Part shown: piece after piece, positions 48,901 to 60,868 of the stretch
Numbering within the stretch: the stretch's first letter is position 1
Layout: each line of letters opens with the position of its first letter
Origin: Salvelinus alpinus
Lineage: Eukaryota; Chordata; Actinopteri; Salmoniformes; Salmonidae
Direction of reading: 5' to 3'
Assembly (NCBI RefSeq): GCF_045679555.1
Contig: NC_092099.1
Coordinates: forward strand, 13,902,076 to 13,966,075
DNA length: 64,000 nt
Notes under the pieces: model-generated
What the model was told of the DNA's origin: nothing
Database searches by the model: none
The model's input: only the letters and a program-made list of their open reading frames with translations
Made by a program: the position numbers and the translations under genes

Positions 48901-51453
48901 TGGCTACTTAGCTGAGAACACAGACACTACACTAGTTTAACTCAGACATGGCTAGAGACTAGACAGTCCTCCCTATGGCTACTCAGCTGAGAACACAGAC
49001 ACTACACTAGTTCAGCTCAGACATGGCTAGAGACTAGACAGCCCTCCCTATGGCTGCTCAGCTGAAAACACAGACACTAGTTCAGCTCAGACATGGCTAG
49101 AGACTAGACAGTCCTCCCTATGGCTGCTCAGCTGAGAACACAGACACTAGTTCAGCTCAGACATGGCTAGAGACTAGACAGCCCTCCCTATGGCTGCTCA
49201 GCTGAGAACACATACACTAGTTCAGCTCAGACATGGCTAGAGACTAGACAGCCCTCCCTATGGCTGCTCAGCTGAAAACACAGACACTAGTTCAGCTCAG
49301 ACATGGCTAGAGACTAGACAGTCCTCCCTATGGCTGCTCAGCTGAGAACACAGACACTAGTTCAGCTCAGACATGGCTAGAGACTAGACAGTCCTCCCTA
49401 TGGCTGCTCAGCTGAGAACACATACACTAGTTCAGCTCAGACATGGCTAGAGACTAGACAGTCCTCCCTATGGCTGCTCAGCTGAGAACACAGACACTAG
49501 TTCAGCTCAGACATGGCTAGAGACTAGACAGTCCTCCCTATGGCTGCTCAGCTGAGAACACAGACACTAGTTCAGCTCAGACATGGCTAGAGACTAGACA
49601 GCCCTCCCTATGGCTGCTCAGCTGAGAACACAGACACTAGTTCAGCTCAGACATGGCTAGAGACTAGACAGTCCTCCCTATGGCTGCTCAGCTGAGAACA
49701 CAGACACTAGTTCAGCTCAGACATGGCTAGAGACTAGACAGCCCTCCCTATGGCTGCTCAGCTGAGAACACAGACACTAGTTCAGACAAAAAATACATAA
49801 ATTACCAGGATTTCTGTGTTAATATGGAGGAATTAAAAATAATCGTATTTCTATACTAGTGGTGCGAGGCTAAGCTGAAAATGTGGACTCAGTAAAACAC
49901 TTTGTGATAAAAGCACCAAATTTGGCACAGAGGTAGATATACACTACATGACCAAAAGTATGTGCACACCTGCTAGTCAAACATCTCATTGCAAAACCAT
50001 GGGCATTAATATGGAGTTGGTCCCCCTTTGATGCTATAACATCCTCCACTCTTCTGGGAATGCTTTACACTAGATGTTGGAACATTGCTGCAGGGATTTG
50101 CCTCCATTCAGCCATAAGAGCATTAGTGAGGTTGGGCACTGATGTTGGGCGATTAGGCCTGGCTCGCAGTCGGCGTTCCAATACAACCCAATGGTGTTCG
50201 ATGGAGTCGAGGTCAGGACATAGGTGGCATCCTATGACGGTCCCACGTTGAAAGTCACTAAGCTCTTTAGTAAGGCCATTCTACTGCCAATTTCTGGCTA
50301 TGGAGATTGCATGGATATGTGCTCGATTTTATACACGTCAGCAACGGGTGTGGCTGAAATAGCCAAATCCACTAATTTTAAGGGGTGTCCACATACTTTT
50401 GTATATATAGTGTACAGTATGAAAATATATAGATATGGAGACACCCCAGATTTGGCCCCTGGGGGGCATGGCAGCCACTATAAAAAAAATCAATAGGCCC
50501 ATATATTGCCCATATTGGTGGCCATCTTAGGTCCTACCGTTATGTCAGATTAGCTCAGTCACCAATTTCTCAGCCTCTGAGTATCACAGAAGCACACACT
50601 TTGAATTAATAAATGACACATGTTCATAAGAAGTGGCTATGAAAGAAATTGATCAAAATCTGTTCATAGCATGGTAAACATACAAAAACATATGTTTTCA
50701 AACATCAAATTTGACTATACATGTGAGATTGTTTTTACATGAATGCTTATCTTTGAGAAATTAAACCATTTACTTGTATTACAAAAACCTAATCAAATCT
50801 AAAGTGTCACTGCTTGACAGAGAGTGTCTCTTTGCAATCATTACCAGTTTGGGGTCAAAATGGACCCCCCCCCTTTGCGATAAAAATATTTTGCCGCTTT
50901 CAGGGTTAAAGCACACAGATTGATCCAGTTTTTTCTCTTTCCTCTTCAACTGTGTTATCGGAATTATATTCCTACTGGCTATGGGTTGTTTTTGGCTTCA
51001 GAACTCAGAACATCACAAGTTATTATTGACAATATGTTTCCTAACACACTCAACATCCATTACAAAAGCAACATTATGATGGATTAGTAACAGAATGACA
51101 CATGCTTCATTAAAAAAGGAATGTCTCTTTCACTAATGTACAATATGAACAATGAATGTAGCTATTTGTTCGTTCTTTCGACACTGTGTCAGTGTTGAGC
51201 ATATCAATGAGTGTTTTGTAGTGTTTCGTTGACTGTAGGGGGAGAGAGCAGTGTGTGTGTGTGTGCATGTGTGTGTGTGCTTGTGTGTGTGGGAGCCAGG
51301 TGACTCACGGGTGAAGGTGGCCGAGGCCGAGGGGTTGACACTGTCGCTGCTGTCCCCGCTCTCGCTGCAGGAGACCTCGTAATCAGACTCCCGCAACGAG
51401 GAGCATGGCGAGGAGGACACCTCCTCAAACCTCCTCTTAAGTATTCCGCTCAT
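42966..51453 (-). CDS. csrnp3: Cysteine/serine-rich nuclear protein 3 (4 coding exons, 616 aa)
   Basis: Member of the CSRNP/AXUD1 family, nuclear DNA-binding transcription regulators. Exons in transcript order: 51453-51309, 45138-44879, 44630-44334, 44114-42966, all GT-AG, phases 1, 0 and 0, stop TAG at 42968-42966. The N-terminus [12 protein letters not shown] and the [20 protein letters not shown] block are family hallmarks. Exon 2 carries [16 protein letters not shown] and [20 protein letters not shown]. Exon 3 has KKRRALLR (basic, possible nuclear signal) and [18 protein letters not shown]. The Cys-rich domain continues in exon 4 ([20 protein letters not shown]), about residues 210-275. 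Acidic tracts lie at about 339-358 and 376-388. Human CSRNP3 is 585 aa, and the extra length is in the acidic, low-complexity C-terminal half. The 5' UTR reaches an acceptor at 51482, so at least one more upstream noncoding exon exists. Converges with galnt3. Confidence 0.96.
46160..48076 (-). pseudogene. Penelope-like retroelement remnant with GIY-YIG endonuclease domain
   Basis: In csrnp3 intron 1, same strand as the gene. On -, 48076-47810 reads [20 protein letters not shown] and [19 protein letters not shown], the N-terminal part of a Penelope-like RT. The RT core with its catalytic Asp motif is deleted. Then [20 protein letters not shown] (47640-47565), a Cys cluster CRGCAQCNN (about 46940) and the GIY-YIG domain, [19 protein letters not shown] with [14 protein letters not shown] (46840-46720). 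A CGGCCTCACGGCCTTCGTCA stretch near 46224 fits the 3' end. Interrupted by the two-LTR element at 47017-47557. Confidence 0.75.
47017..47557 (+). mobile_element. Miniature two-LTR element (TRIM-like): 238-bp LTR, 65-bp interior, 238-bp LTR
   Basis: LTR1 47017-47254 and LTR2 47320-47557 look identical base for base. Both begin TGTAACGGATGTG and end ATACTGTTACA (TG...CA). CTGG flanks the whole unit (47013-47016 and 47558-47561), fitting a 4-bp target duplication. The interior (47255-47319) starts TTGATGCTGTTGACCCGG where a primer site would be, and ends in a purine run (AAAAAGGAGGAGGTTGAAAG, then GGGGGG) just before LTR2, like a polypurine tract. It has no coding capacity. Each LTR carries GGTTCGCGCCC (47204-47214, 47507-47517), resembling a pol III box B. 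A 303-bp tandem duplication is the alternative, but it would not explain the CTGG repeats. Strand is set by the purine tract. Confidence 0.72.
48871..49787. repeat. 70-bp minisatellite, 13 units
   Basis: Units start with ACATGGCTAGAGACTAGACA at 48871 (variant), 48946, 49021, then every 70 bp to 49721. The first two units are 75 bp, with an extra ACACT. Units differ at a few sites (GTCCTCCC or GCCCTCCC, CAGACAC or CATACAC, GAGAACA or GAAAACA). It lies in csrnp3 intron 1 and shows no coding frame or spacer-repeat organisation. Confidence 0.97.
49942..50412. mobile_element. Nonautonomous Tc1/mariner-like element (471 bp)
   Basis: Left CACTACATGACCAAAAGTAT, right inverse (ACATACTTTTGTATATATAG TG), TA on both sides (49940-49941, 50413-50414). 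The interior keeps decayed transposase codons on -. It shares ends with the fragment at 4537-4811. Confidence 0.85.
51251..51291. repeat. TG/CA microsatellite next to csrnp3 exon 1
   Basis: Interrupted (TG)n on +, CA-rich on the transcript. It starts about 17 nt inside the intron from the splice donor of the first coding exon (exon end 51309). Confidence 0.95.
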
Positions 51454-52498
51454 GGCCCTCTTCTCCGTCTCCGCCACTGCACCTGCAACAATCAACAGGG
51501 AAGGAAGGTAACACATGATTTAATGCCCAGCTTAGGCCCCGCCGGTCTGGGCAGTACTCCTCAACACAGTCAATTAGCAGTGAGTCACAGAACACAACAA
51601 CCCCAGCTGCTGCCCAGCTCCCCCCCCCCCCCACCTCCCTGATGGTCCCCAGGCAATTGATCACCTTGCCACAAAGGAGCTTGGATGCATGGCAAAGGCT
51701 GCGAATTGCATGCTACGTCTACCTCTCAGGAAGTTCATTCTGCTGTCTTTGATTGAGTGACCACAGAAAAAGGACACTGGACTGAGACTGTTTCTTCTGC
51801 CCTGTCCTCGTGATGGTATTCATAAAAACACTGCCTGACTGTTGTTCAACTCAATAAAAATGTTATCACAAAAGAACAACATGGGGTGAAAATGAAATGA
51901 GACATTAATGCCCAAAGCAGGCTTTTAGTATCCGGCCACAGCACCATATGACAAATTCAAAACATTATGTGACTGTACTTAATTGTTGTTGCACCTCAGA
52001 AACACAATGAATGCATCCAGCCGGCTACTGATTGAAATTATCCACTGGCTTCAAAATGTATTAATTACATTTTAGGGGAAATTAAAAAAGCCTGACTACA
52101 GCTTGACTTATTTTGGGTTATGCAGTGAATTTAAATATGCCTGTACAAACTGTCTGAATGTGTGTGGGTGTGTGCGTGTGCGTGGGCGTGCGCACGTGAA
52201 TGTGTGTGGGTGTGCGCGCATAAGATGCATGCATGTAAAATCAAATAGTGATTTGTGAAATGGTTAACGTTGCACATTCAGTGCTCCTCCATAGAGGGGT
52301 TCCAATCTGAGGCATGACTTGTAGTATTTAGGGGGAAATTATGAGTGACATGGTTATACCTTCTATAAAAGAAAGTGAACATTTTCCAGTGGACCGGGAT
52401 GAGCACCCAGAGGGCTGTAAAGTGCTATTGGCTGAATAAAGGAACCTGAGTGTTTAGCTAGCTGTCAGTGTCACAGAGACGGAGGAAAGACCCTGGTA

Positions 52499-52606
52499 TG
52501 CGTCCAAAATGGCACCCTATTCCCTATATAGTCGGGATTTTGTTAAAAGTAGTGCACTAAATAGGGAATATGGTGCCATTAGGAATAGGGCGCCATTCGG
52601 GATACA
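52499..52606. repeat. Short foldback repeat, copy 3
   Basis: GCGTCCAAAATGGCACCCTA ... GAATAGGGCGCCATTCGGGA, same family as 17924-18034. Confidence 0.65.
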
Positions 52607-55600
52607 CATTCGGGATACAGCCCCTTTCTGAGTCCCTCATCCTCCCCAATGCCACTACACAGCAGACCACTACACGAGAGGCCAGTGGAGAGCAGCCACC
52701 AATGACAGCCATTAAACTCTGACAGATGATGCAATTAAACCAATCAAAACAAGAGCAGGCTCATCAGTCAACTACACAGATACTAAGTGCCAAATTAGGC
52801 TACTGACTTTAAGAAGTCTTACTTTGTAACTGTCAAACATTGTTTTTCTGGAACTTGCTATACCTTCCCTCCACAAATCATGTTACATCACTTGGTCTTC
52901 AGCCAGTCATTGTCTGCATCAGTAATCTGTAGCAATTATTTTGATATGAATAATGTCATTTTAAACATCAATAAATCTATGCGTTATTACACAAACAATA
53001 GTAATTGCATTTTGTCTAATAAATGTATGTCCCTCAACATGTTGACAACGTAACGTTATATGTGACAACAAGAGTCTGGCTTTTGTTTCTCTTACTATAT
53101 GACTTAGGAAGTCATCTTCTAAAACGCATCCAAGACCATTATCATACAGATAGACAGCAGAGCTAGAGAAGCATGACTGGCAGGTTCTCCGACTCCTCTT
53201 TGTTTTCGACACGGAAATAAAGAAACAAGACATTGAGGTAATGTGTGAACGTTTGTTCCCTCAAAAAACTTTGCTCAATTTGAGCTGAATGTATAAAAAC
53301 GTGTTGTCGAATTACAGATTCATGTTTGCCTTTGGAAGGCAACACTGCTGTTGGTTCAGCTTTATGCTCAAATTTTGACAAAATTCGCAATCATATTGCA
53401 GCTGGTTGCCTTACAATTGCACGTTGAATCAACAAACTCAGCTCGAAGTGAGCTGAATTTGAACAAGCTTGACAAGTCAAATTACAAATGTATGTTTGCT
53501 CAAAACCACTAAAAGCCATACCCATCATTATCATATTTCCCAGCATGCTCTATTGCAGGTTGATTTTCAGAATTGTTTGTTTCAATATCTGTGTTTGGTT
53601 GATTAATATCTTATGCTACACTAACATAAATTAAATACATTTTTCTAAACTAATCCAATCTGTTAGTAGTTGGACTTTTTGCACCCGTTACTGAGATGGC
53701 TGTACCAGTTTATATGACTTAGGTTGTCTCAATAATCAATCTTCCCTACCCTGGCAGTCATACTCAATGCAGGTGATTAAAAGTTCAAATTGTTAGATAT
53801 CCTCACTCTGGCTGGATTCCAATAGGAATTACGCATCACTTTGCAAGGCAGCATAATGGCACTTGCAGTCTTGATATAGCCTGTTAACCAGGAGTTTCAA
53901 CTAGGCCCTCAAAGAAAGGCCTTATGATATATGTAATAATTAAAGGTAGAATAAATTCTCAAGTTAAATTGTCTGTTCATTGTTCACTCAACCTATAATT
54001 CAAAGTTGAGTGAACATGCAATTTAACTTAAGAATGTATGTTTGTTCATCTATATGCCAAAATGTTAAGCCAACTCACAATCCCATTGCAGATGGCTGCC
54101 TTAAAATTGTACGTTAAATCAACTTTGACATTTTATTTTGACCATGTGTGGTAGTTGCTATGACATAGGTCTGCTTGCCCCTGGAGGAGATTCAACGTCG
54201 ACTACAGTAACTTGCACTGTGGAATGTCCAATGTGAGGCATCAATGTGAGGCACCCGCTGCATGTACAGTAGGCAACTCATGCTGTTGACGCCAATCATT
54301 CTTTTCCATTGTCACTTTAATGGATCACAACAAACTCTACATACCTTGATCCAAAACCTATCAGCATTTCCATTCATGAAATATTGAATCAGTCTAGAAT
54401 GGTCACTGGACCTTATCATTTAGCATCAAAGGGTGCACAGATGACGCAACTATCAAAGACTGCCTGAATGCTAAGATAATTGAAAAACTTGAAAGACTTT
54501 CATCCACCTTTTGGGTCATTCGGTGTGAAAATGAAACACCGTAAATGTCAAGGACATTGAGCAGTTTCCTGTAACCTACTGAGCCTTTTGATGTAGACTA
54601 TAACCAACGGAGGAAATGTAAAAAGGCATAAGAGGGTTAATACCTCTTTTTCTACAGGTGTCCAACTGGGAAGTTGGACAATGCTCCATGTAATTCAGGA
54701 AAAATACAAAATAGTACGGACATTTGAGTTCCATTTTACAAATGGGATGGCCCATACAATGTAAGTCTATTTTGTCATTATTTTAAGTGGTTCCCCATTG
54801 TTGAAAACCATTCGTATTCTTAGCCCTCAGCGGATGCTGCACTATTCTTTGATAGACAAAGTGGTTTCCATGGAAATGCTAATATACTAGCACAAATAGT
54901 GATTTCACAGTGATACTCCTCCAGCCCTATGTCTGTGAAGCATAAATGTCACCGCAGCACTACATCTGAAAACACATGAATACAATATAGATTGAGGATA
55001 ATCATTTTTGAGGAAATCACACAAATTAAGAATATAACAAGATAAATATCCTATTACCAGAATCCAAAGGCACACAAATATTATTTTCTGTATGAACAAG
55101 GATCATGATGTCTTATTTCACACTGTAGCTATCCCAAAATAGATCCATTCGGACAGGGTAACATCATCTGTATTGTAACACAGTGGTTAATGTAAGCAGA
55201 CTCCACTTCTAACAGCACAAGCCAGAGAACAGCGCTCGTTCCTCCTCTACATCATGCAGTTCTTTCTTTGTCTCCTCCAATGTTGTGTTCTAACTAATCA
55301 AGGCTGGGAATACACCACGGTGCATGAGAAAATGCTGGGAGAAATAATGCAGCAAAAGCCTGCTTGCAAAGCCCCTCCCTGTGCTGGCTTCACTGAGCGC
55401 ACACACATGTACAAACCAACTGTATTCCTTTAGGAACTGTATCCACAGCCCGCGGTGGCACACTCATATTCTGAATTAAACGGACAACGTTTTCCCCATT
55501 CATAAGGTTCACAAATCACCATACACAGAGGTGACACACAAGACTCACACTGCAGATCTGCTATATGGAGAGAGACACCGTGAAAGCTCTCGTCCCAAGT

Positions 55601-57119
55601 AATACTAACAAGCCCACAGCATCTGTAGCAAGTCATGACACATCAGGTCCTGCAAAGGAATACATAAGGGTGCACTTTGTGCCAACCCTGGTAGAAACGA
55701 CTGACCTGTGTCCACTGGCGTGTTTTCCGACTCCTTTGACCCCCTTCTCACAGTGAGACTTGGGAGCAAAATCTAAATGAAGCACTCAAAAAGAGGTGAA
55801 ACATGATAAATGAAGGGCTCCCATTTTGCTTTAGTCCACTGACTTACTGCGACCCTGCTGCTCTGAGGGCACGAGTGCCGGCTGAGAGGGAGAGATAGGG
55901 AGAGACACAGAGAGACTTGTACATTTCCCAGCCCTGACTGCCACTGCCGGTACCATATGTTTATTGTTAAATGAAGATAGGCACTCTCTCTTTAACTCTC
56001 CCTATCCCTTCCTCTCTACCTCCCCCTCTCTGTCTTACTCACCCTAGCCACACAAAGACTCATTAGCTGCTGCCGGCTGAAAGGCTGGATCCTGACTGGA
56101 GTGGAGGGAGGAAGCCTGTGAGATCACATGGGAGGGATGTCTGAGAGAGAGTCAGGCGTGCCTGTGCTCCTGCTGTCTGCAGATATATATTTTTTATCAG
56201 CATGAGCCTGGGAGGGAGGGAAAGACAGAGGGAGAGGAGGGGGGTAAGAGTGATGCAGAGGGGGAGGGTATGGTGAAGGGGAGGGGAAGAGAGGTAGAGC
56301 GAGAGAGTGAGCGAGAGAGGGGCAGGGAGCGGAAGAAAAACAGTTGATTCCAGGCTCAATAACCCAGTAAGATGAATGGGCACAATGCTTAAAACCACAG
56401 GAGGAACCATTGCATGGCTCACAACGTTGAGATTGGAAGTAAAATCTCCAGAAAGTGACAAATCCAGCAAAAGAGCATTATTTGTGCTTATTCTAAAGGT
56501 CTTCGAATCATTGAAAATTGTAAGTATACCTCAGACAAATGGGAATTAGCCTACCCCATACAAGCTAATTATGCCAAAAGTTTACTGGCCCCAAAACCAA
56601 CTAAATATCCAAACCATCACAGTAATAATATAAGGATCTCACATCACAGTGAATACTACAGTATATCACCCGCAGAGAGGAGCCCATCTACCTTTGTAAT
56701 AGTTGTCCCCAGTGAAGTGATTAAAGCAGAAGCACTTCCTATCCAAGGAAGTCCTGTTTAGTGTGGCTGTGGCTTGTGGAGTCGGAGGGATGATACCATT
56801 CTTACACGCAATCGGAGAATGATTCAACATTAGAAGCACTGCACTTCCTCCTACAGCTTTGGCTTAATCTACTGCTTTATAGTCACAGACAGGAAATAAA
56901 ATCAACACTGGAGCAGTGCTGTTAGGAGCTACAGGCACTATGGCTGATTACAGACAAAAGGCAAACATACAGAGACAGAGTTACACCAAATGTCAATAAA
57001 TGTACTTCAATACACACACAAATATATTATATTTACTCCTCTGCCCACAAAATGTGTATTCCAAGATGAAGACATGTAACACTTTGTGCGAGGGCCTAAT
57101 ACACAGTGCATAATGTAAA
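52607..57119. other. Upstream of csrnp3 coding start: no gene recognised
   Basis: About 4.5 kb with no coding exon, RNA gene or clear transposon that I can support. A GA-rich stretch lies around 56205-56340. Noncoding csrnp3 exons and promoter may lie here or beyond the window, but nothing in the sequence fixes them. Confidence 0.5.
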
Positions 57120-57180
57120 TCCACAATTTTAGAATAAGGCTGTAATGCAACAAAATATGGGAAAAGTGAAGAGGTCTGAC
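57120..57180. repeat. Tc1-like terminal fragment
   Basis: ATTTTAGAATAAGGCTGTAA followed by GCAACAAAATATGGGAAAAG matches the terminal region of the element ending at 28702 (TTTTAGAATATGGCTGTAAC). Confidence 0.6.
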
Positions 57181-57589
57181 AAACTCCCCTTGACTTTTTC
57201 CCCCAGGTTTTTTTGTGTAAATTAATAACAATTGAAAAGCTGAAATGTCAACATGAGTCAATAAATCAATACATATATTTAACCCCTTTGTTATGGCAAG
57301 CCTAAATAAGTTCAGGAGTAAAAATGTACTTAACAAGTCACATAATAAGTTGCATGGACTCAATCTGTGTGCAATAATAGTCTTTAACATGATTTTTGAA
57401 TGACTACCTCATCTCTGTACCCCACACATACAAATCATCTGTAAGGTCCCTCAGTCGAGCAGTGACTTTCAAATAGGGATTCAACCACAAAGAACAGGTA
57501 GGTATTCTAAAGACTCTCAAAAAGGGCACCTATTGGTAGATATAAAAAGCAGACATTGAATATCCATTTGAGCATGGGGAAGTTATTAA

Positions 57590-58498
57590 TTACACCGCAC
57601 CTGGCTTATCTCCCTCTCTAACTTTAAGCATCAGCTGTCTTAGCAGCTTACCGATCACTGTACCTGTACACAGCCAATCTGTAAATAGCACACCCGACTA
57701 CCTCATCCACATATTATTACTTACCCTCTTGCTCTTTTTCACCCCAGTATCTCTACTTGAAACATCATCATCTGCACATCTATCACTCCAGTATTAGTGC
57801 TAAATTGGAATTATTTTCGCCTCTAGGGCCTATTTATTGCCTACCTCCCTAGTCTTCTACATTTGCACACACGGTACTAGATTTTTCTTTTCTGTTATTG
57901 AATGTACGTGTCACGACTTCCGCCGAAGTCGGCTCCTCTCCTTGTTCGGGCGGCGTTCGGCGGTCGACGTCGCCGGCTTTCTAGCCATCGCCACTCCATT
58001 TTTCATGTATCCATTTGTTTTGTCTTGTTCCCTGCACACCTGGTTTTCATTCCCCAATCACACTACATGTATTTATTCCTCTGTTCCTCCTCATGTCTTT
58101 GTGTGAAATTGGTTTGTGTTATGTGCGCCAGACTGGTGTTTGTATATTTCCGTGTTTTGTCACGAGGTATGTTTATTTGTTTGAACATAATTATTGTGAC
58201 TGTTTGCGCGTTTTGCACTTTTGCATATTGGCTGGAGGTTTTGACACAGTGGTGTTCGTCTGTTGGTTTCTCCTGCCTAAATAAAGTATGCGCCTGTTCA
58301 CAACTCTCTCCTCTCCTGCACCTGATTCCGCTACCAGTACGCACACCATTGACAGTACGTTTGTTTTTGTGTAATTCTGTGTTGTTGTTTTTGTCGCACT
58401 GCTTTGCTTTATCTTGGCCAGGTCGCAATTGTAAATGAGAACAAGTTCTCAACTGGCCTACCTGGTTAAATGAAGGTGAATAAAATTTAAAATTTAAT
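57590..58498 (+). repeat. Dispersed repeat split by a solo LTR
   Basis: The outer pieces 57590-57908 (CAATCTGTAAATAGCACACC, TACCTCATCCACATATTATT) and 58355-58498 (TTTATCTTGGCCAGGTCGCA, TTCTCAACTGGCCTACCTGG) join into one salmonid-type repeat if the LTR is removed. Confidence 0.65.
57909..58354 (+). mobile_element. Solo LTR (Gypsy-like), 446 bp, TSD GTACG
   Basis: Starts TGTCACGACTTCCGCCGAAG, ends CACACCATTGACA. GTACG flanks both sides (57904-57908, 58355-58359). AATAAA at 58280-58285 lies about 70 bp before the end, as expected for an R/U5 boundary. There is no internal domain or second LTR. Confidence 0.88.
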
Positions 58499-58745
58499 AC
58501 AAATGTCAAGATTAAAAAGGGATTTCTTCAGCATTCATCACACCCAACATTCTATTCTATTCACTGTAAACAATGTAACTTATTACACAAATCAGTTACT
58601 TTGACCACTTTTCCAACTTCAAATTCTTTAAAACTTTTTATCAACTATAACTATAAACATGTGCATAAATTAGTATAAAACCTCACACCAAAAGTAAGTC
58701 TTGAACCGTTTAACCTTTCACTGCAGTTGGCTAAATCAGGGTCAC

Positions 58746-59228
58746 TGTCACGCCCTGGCCTTAGTATTCTTTGTTTTCTTTATTTTTTTAGTTAGGTCAG
58801 GGTGTGACATGGGTATTTATGTGGGTTTTGTAGTGTCCAGGGTGATTGTAAGGTTTAGGGGGTTTATTTAGAGTAGTTGGCTTTATGTTTAGTATAGTTG
58901 TCTAGCTGTGTCTATGTTGTGTGTAGTTGTCTAGGAAAGTCTATGGTTGCCTGAATGGGTTCCCAATTAGAGACAGCTGGTTTCTGTTGTCTCTGATTGG
59001 GAGCCATATTTAAGGTAGCCATAGGCTTTAGTTTGGTGTGGGGAATTGTCTATGTACAACGTTTGTAGCCTGTGTGTGTGCACTATGTTATTTAGCTTCA
59101 CGATCATTTGTTGTTTTGGTAGTTTGTAAGTGTTTTGTTTCGTTTTGCCTTCTTCAATAATTAAAAGAAGATGGCTTATTTTCCTCATGCTGCGTTTTGG
59201 TCCGAATCTCTTCCACACGATCGTGACA
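58746..59228 (+). mobile_element. Solo LTR (Gypsy-like), 483 bp, TSD GTCAC
   Basis: Starts TGTCACGCCCTGGCC, ends CACGATCGTGACA, flanked by GTCAC (58741-58745 and 59229-59233). Its ends resemble the reverse-oriented LTR at 14842-15199, so it is a related family. No internal coding region. Confidence 0.85.
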
Positions 59229-60227
59229 GTCACACAGTGTGTTTCTTGGTAGTCTTAAACAAATTTGAAACAAAAGTATACACCTCACACATGGTTATGA
59301 GTTTAAAAAATAAGACATCTGTACCATGTTAAATATAGAGTTGAAATGTATTCAATTTTGAGATTGCATCCAAATATTTACATTTTATAAACATCACAGA
59401 AGACTGAAATATAACAAAAAAGTTTGACATTAAAACACTGGATTTTCTGCGTTTGAAAAAAAGTATGTTTATTAATTATGAAATTATGAAAAATATTAAT
59501 AACATTCCACCCATGAGGCCACTAGAGGAGGCCACTAGAGGATGCTTCGGGCAATCGACTGAAGGAAATCGGGTTTCTTTCACATTCTAAAGCTTCCATT
59601 GTTGAAAACTCCCATGACTACCAACATTCTACTCACTGTAAACATTCTAACTTTTGACACAAATCAGCCACTTTGACCACTTTCCCAACAACTTAAACAT
59701 AAACTTGGAGGGTATGACATCTTGTTCTACTTCTATGGAGTGATTTTAGTGCCAACATAAATTGTATGTTTATTTCCATAAAACAAATGTTATTAAGATG
59801 TTGCATTGGTAATGCACAAATTGAATAACTGAATTCAGAAATTGAATTTCTGTTTAAATAATGAAATGAATATTGAATTCAGTTGTAAAATGTCATTTCT
59901 ATTTAATTAAATATTAAAATGAAATATTTCTGTATTAAGTTGCAATATGGTAGATATTGCATTCTTGGTCTGTGTATGAAGTTTAATCATCATTTCAAGT
60001 TGAGCAAAGTTTTATATATTCAACTTCTCTAATGCGTTCAGGTTCGGTTTTCTGATTCAAACCAACATCCTGGTACTTTGCCAGCTATTATGACCCCATG
60101 CCTGAAAGCTGAGACTATGGAGCATTTACATGCCTTCTGTTTCCCTTTACGATACTCACAAGCCGCACAGGACACATTACAAGGGAGTGTGACAAACAAA
60201 CACAATTTGGCCCCCATAAGAATATTG

Positions 60228-60863
60228 TTGAATATCCCTGTGTAGCAGAGCCTGGGGAGAGGCCACTACCACAGACCAGAGCTAGGAGGGGTTTCATGGT
60301 ACATAGGCTCAGTGAGGCAGAGTTCAAACGTAGGTTTTTATTATTTGTACTAATTTGTAATAACTAGGCTGAGTGAGTTTGCTGAACTCTGGACATTGTA
60401 TACGTTTATTAGTTACAGATGTTACAGCCATCATAACCCTGAAAGCGTAAAACAGGGCCAAAGTTTGCTGCACTTTGAGATTGTATATGATAATGTATTA
60501 CAGATGTTACAGCCTTAAAGATCACGGTGCAGTTGACACATGCGTGCAGTTGACACATGCGTGCGGTTGTATAAGTGGGTTAACCAACTTATACAACCGC
60601 GCCAGTCCCATCCCTCAGTTTTTTACCAAATCAGAGGTGGGGTGTTGCTTTGTTATCGTTTCAATTAGGGACAACGTTTTTTGTTACTGAGGTTAGAGTC
60701 TAAGTTCCTTCTTCTTGAGCATTTCTGTTTTTAAGTTATGTAATATAAATCTATGTTTGAACTGTTTACTGTGCCTCACTGAGCCTTTGTACCCTGAAAT
60801 CCCTCCTATCTCAGGTCCATGGCAGTGGCCCCTCCCCAGGCTCTGCTACACAGGGATATTCAA
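60228..60863. repeat. Inner foldback with about 118-bp arms
   Basis: The left arm 60228-60345 (TTGAATATCCCTGTGTAGCA, GCCTGGGGAGAGGCCACTAC, GGCTCAGTGAGGCAGAG) is inverse to 60745-60863 (CTCACTGAGCCTTTGTACCC, CAGTGGCCCCTCCCCAGGCT, TGCTACACAGGGATATTCAA). No coding content. Confidence 0.8.
60563..60600. repeat. Near-perfect 38-bp palindrome
   Basis: GCGGTTGTATAAGTGGGT followed by TAACCAACTTATACAACCGC. Only one base pair of the 19 is unmatched. It is preceded by two tandem copies of a 17-bp unit (AGTTGACACATGCGTGC). Confidence 0.95.
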
Positions 60864-60868
60864 CTACA

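Noticed and set aside
48871-49787. Regular repeat array that could suggest CRISPR
   Set aside because: Units are contiguous 70-bp copies with no unique spacers, in a vertebrate intron.
57902-58438. 178-aa plus-strand ORF
   Set aside because: Runs through a solo LTR and its flank. LTRs do not encode such a protein and there are no conserved motifs.
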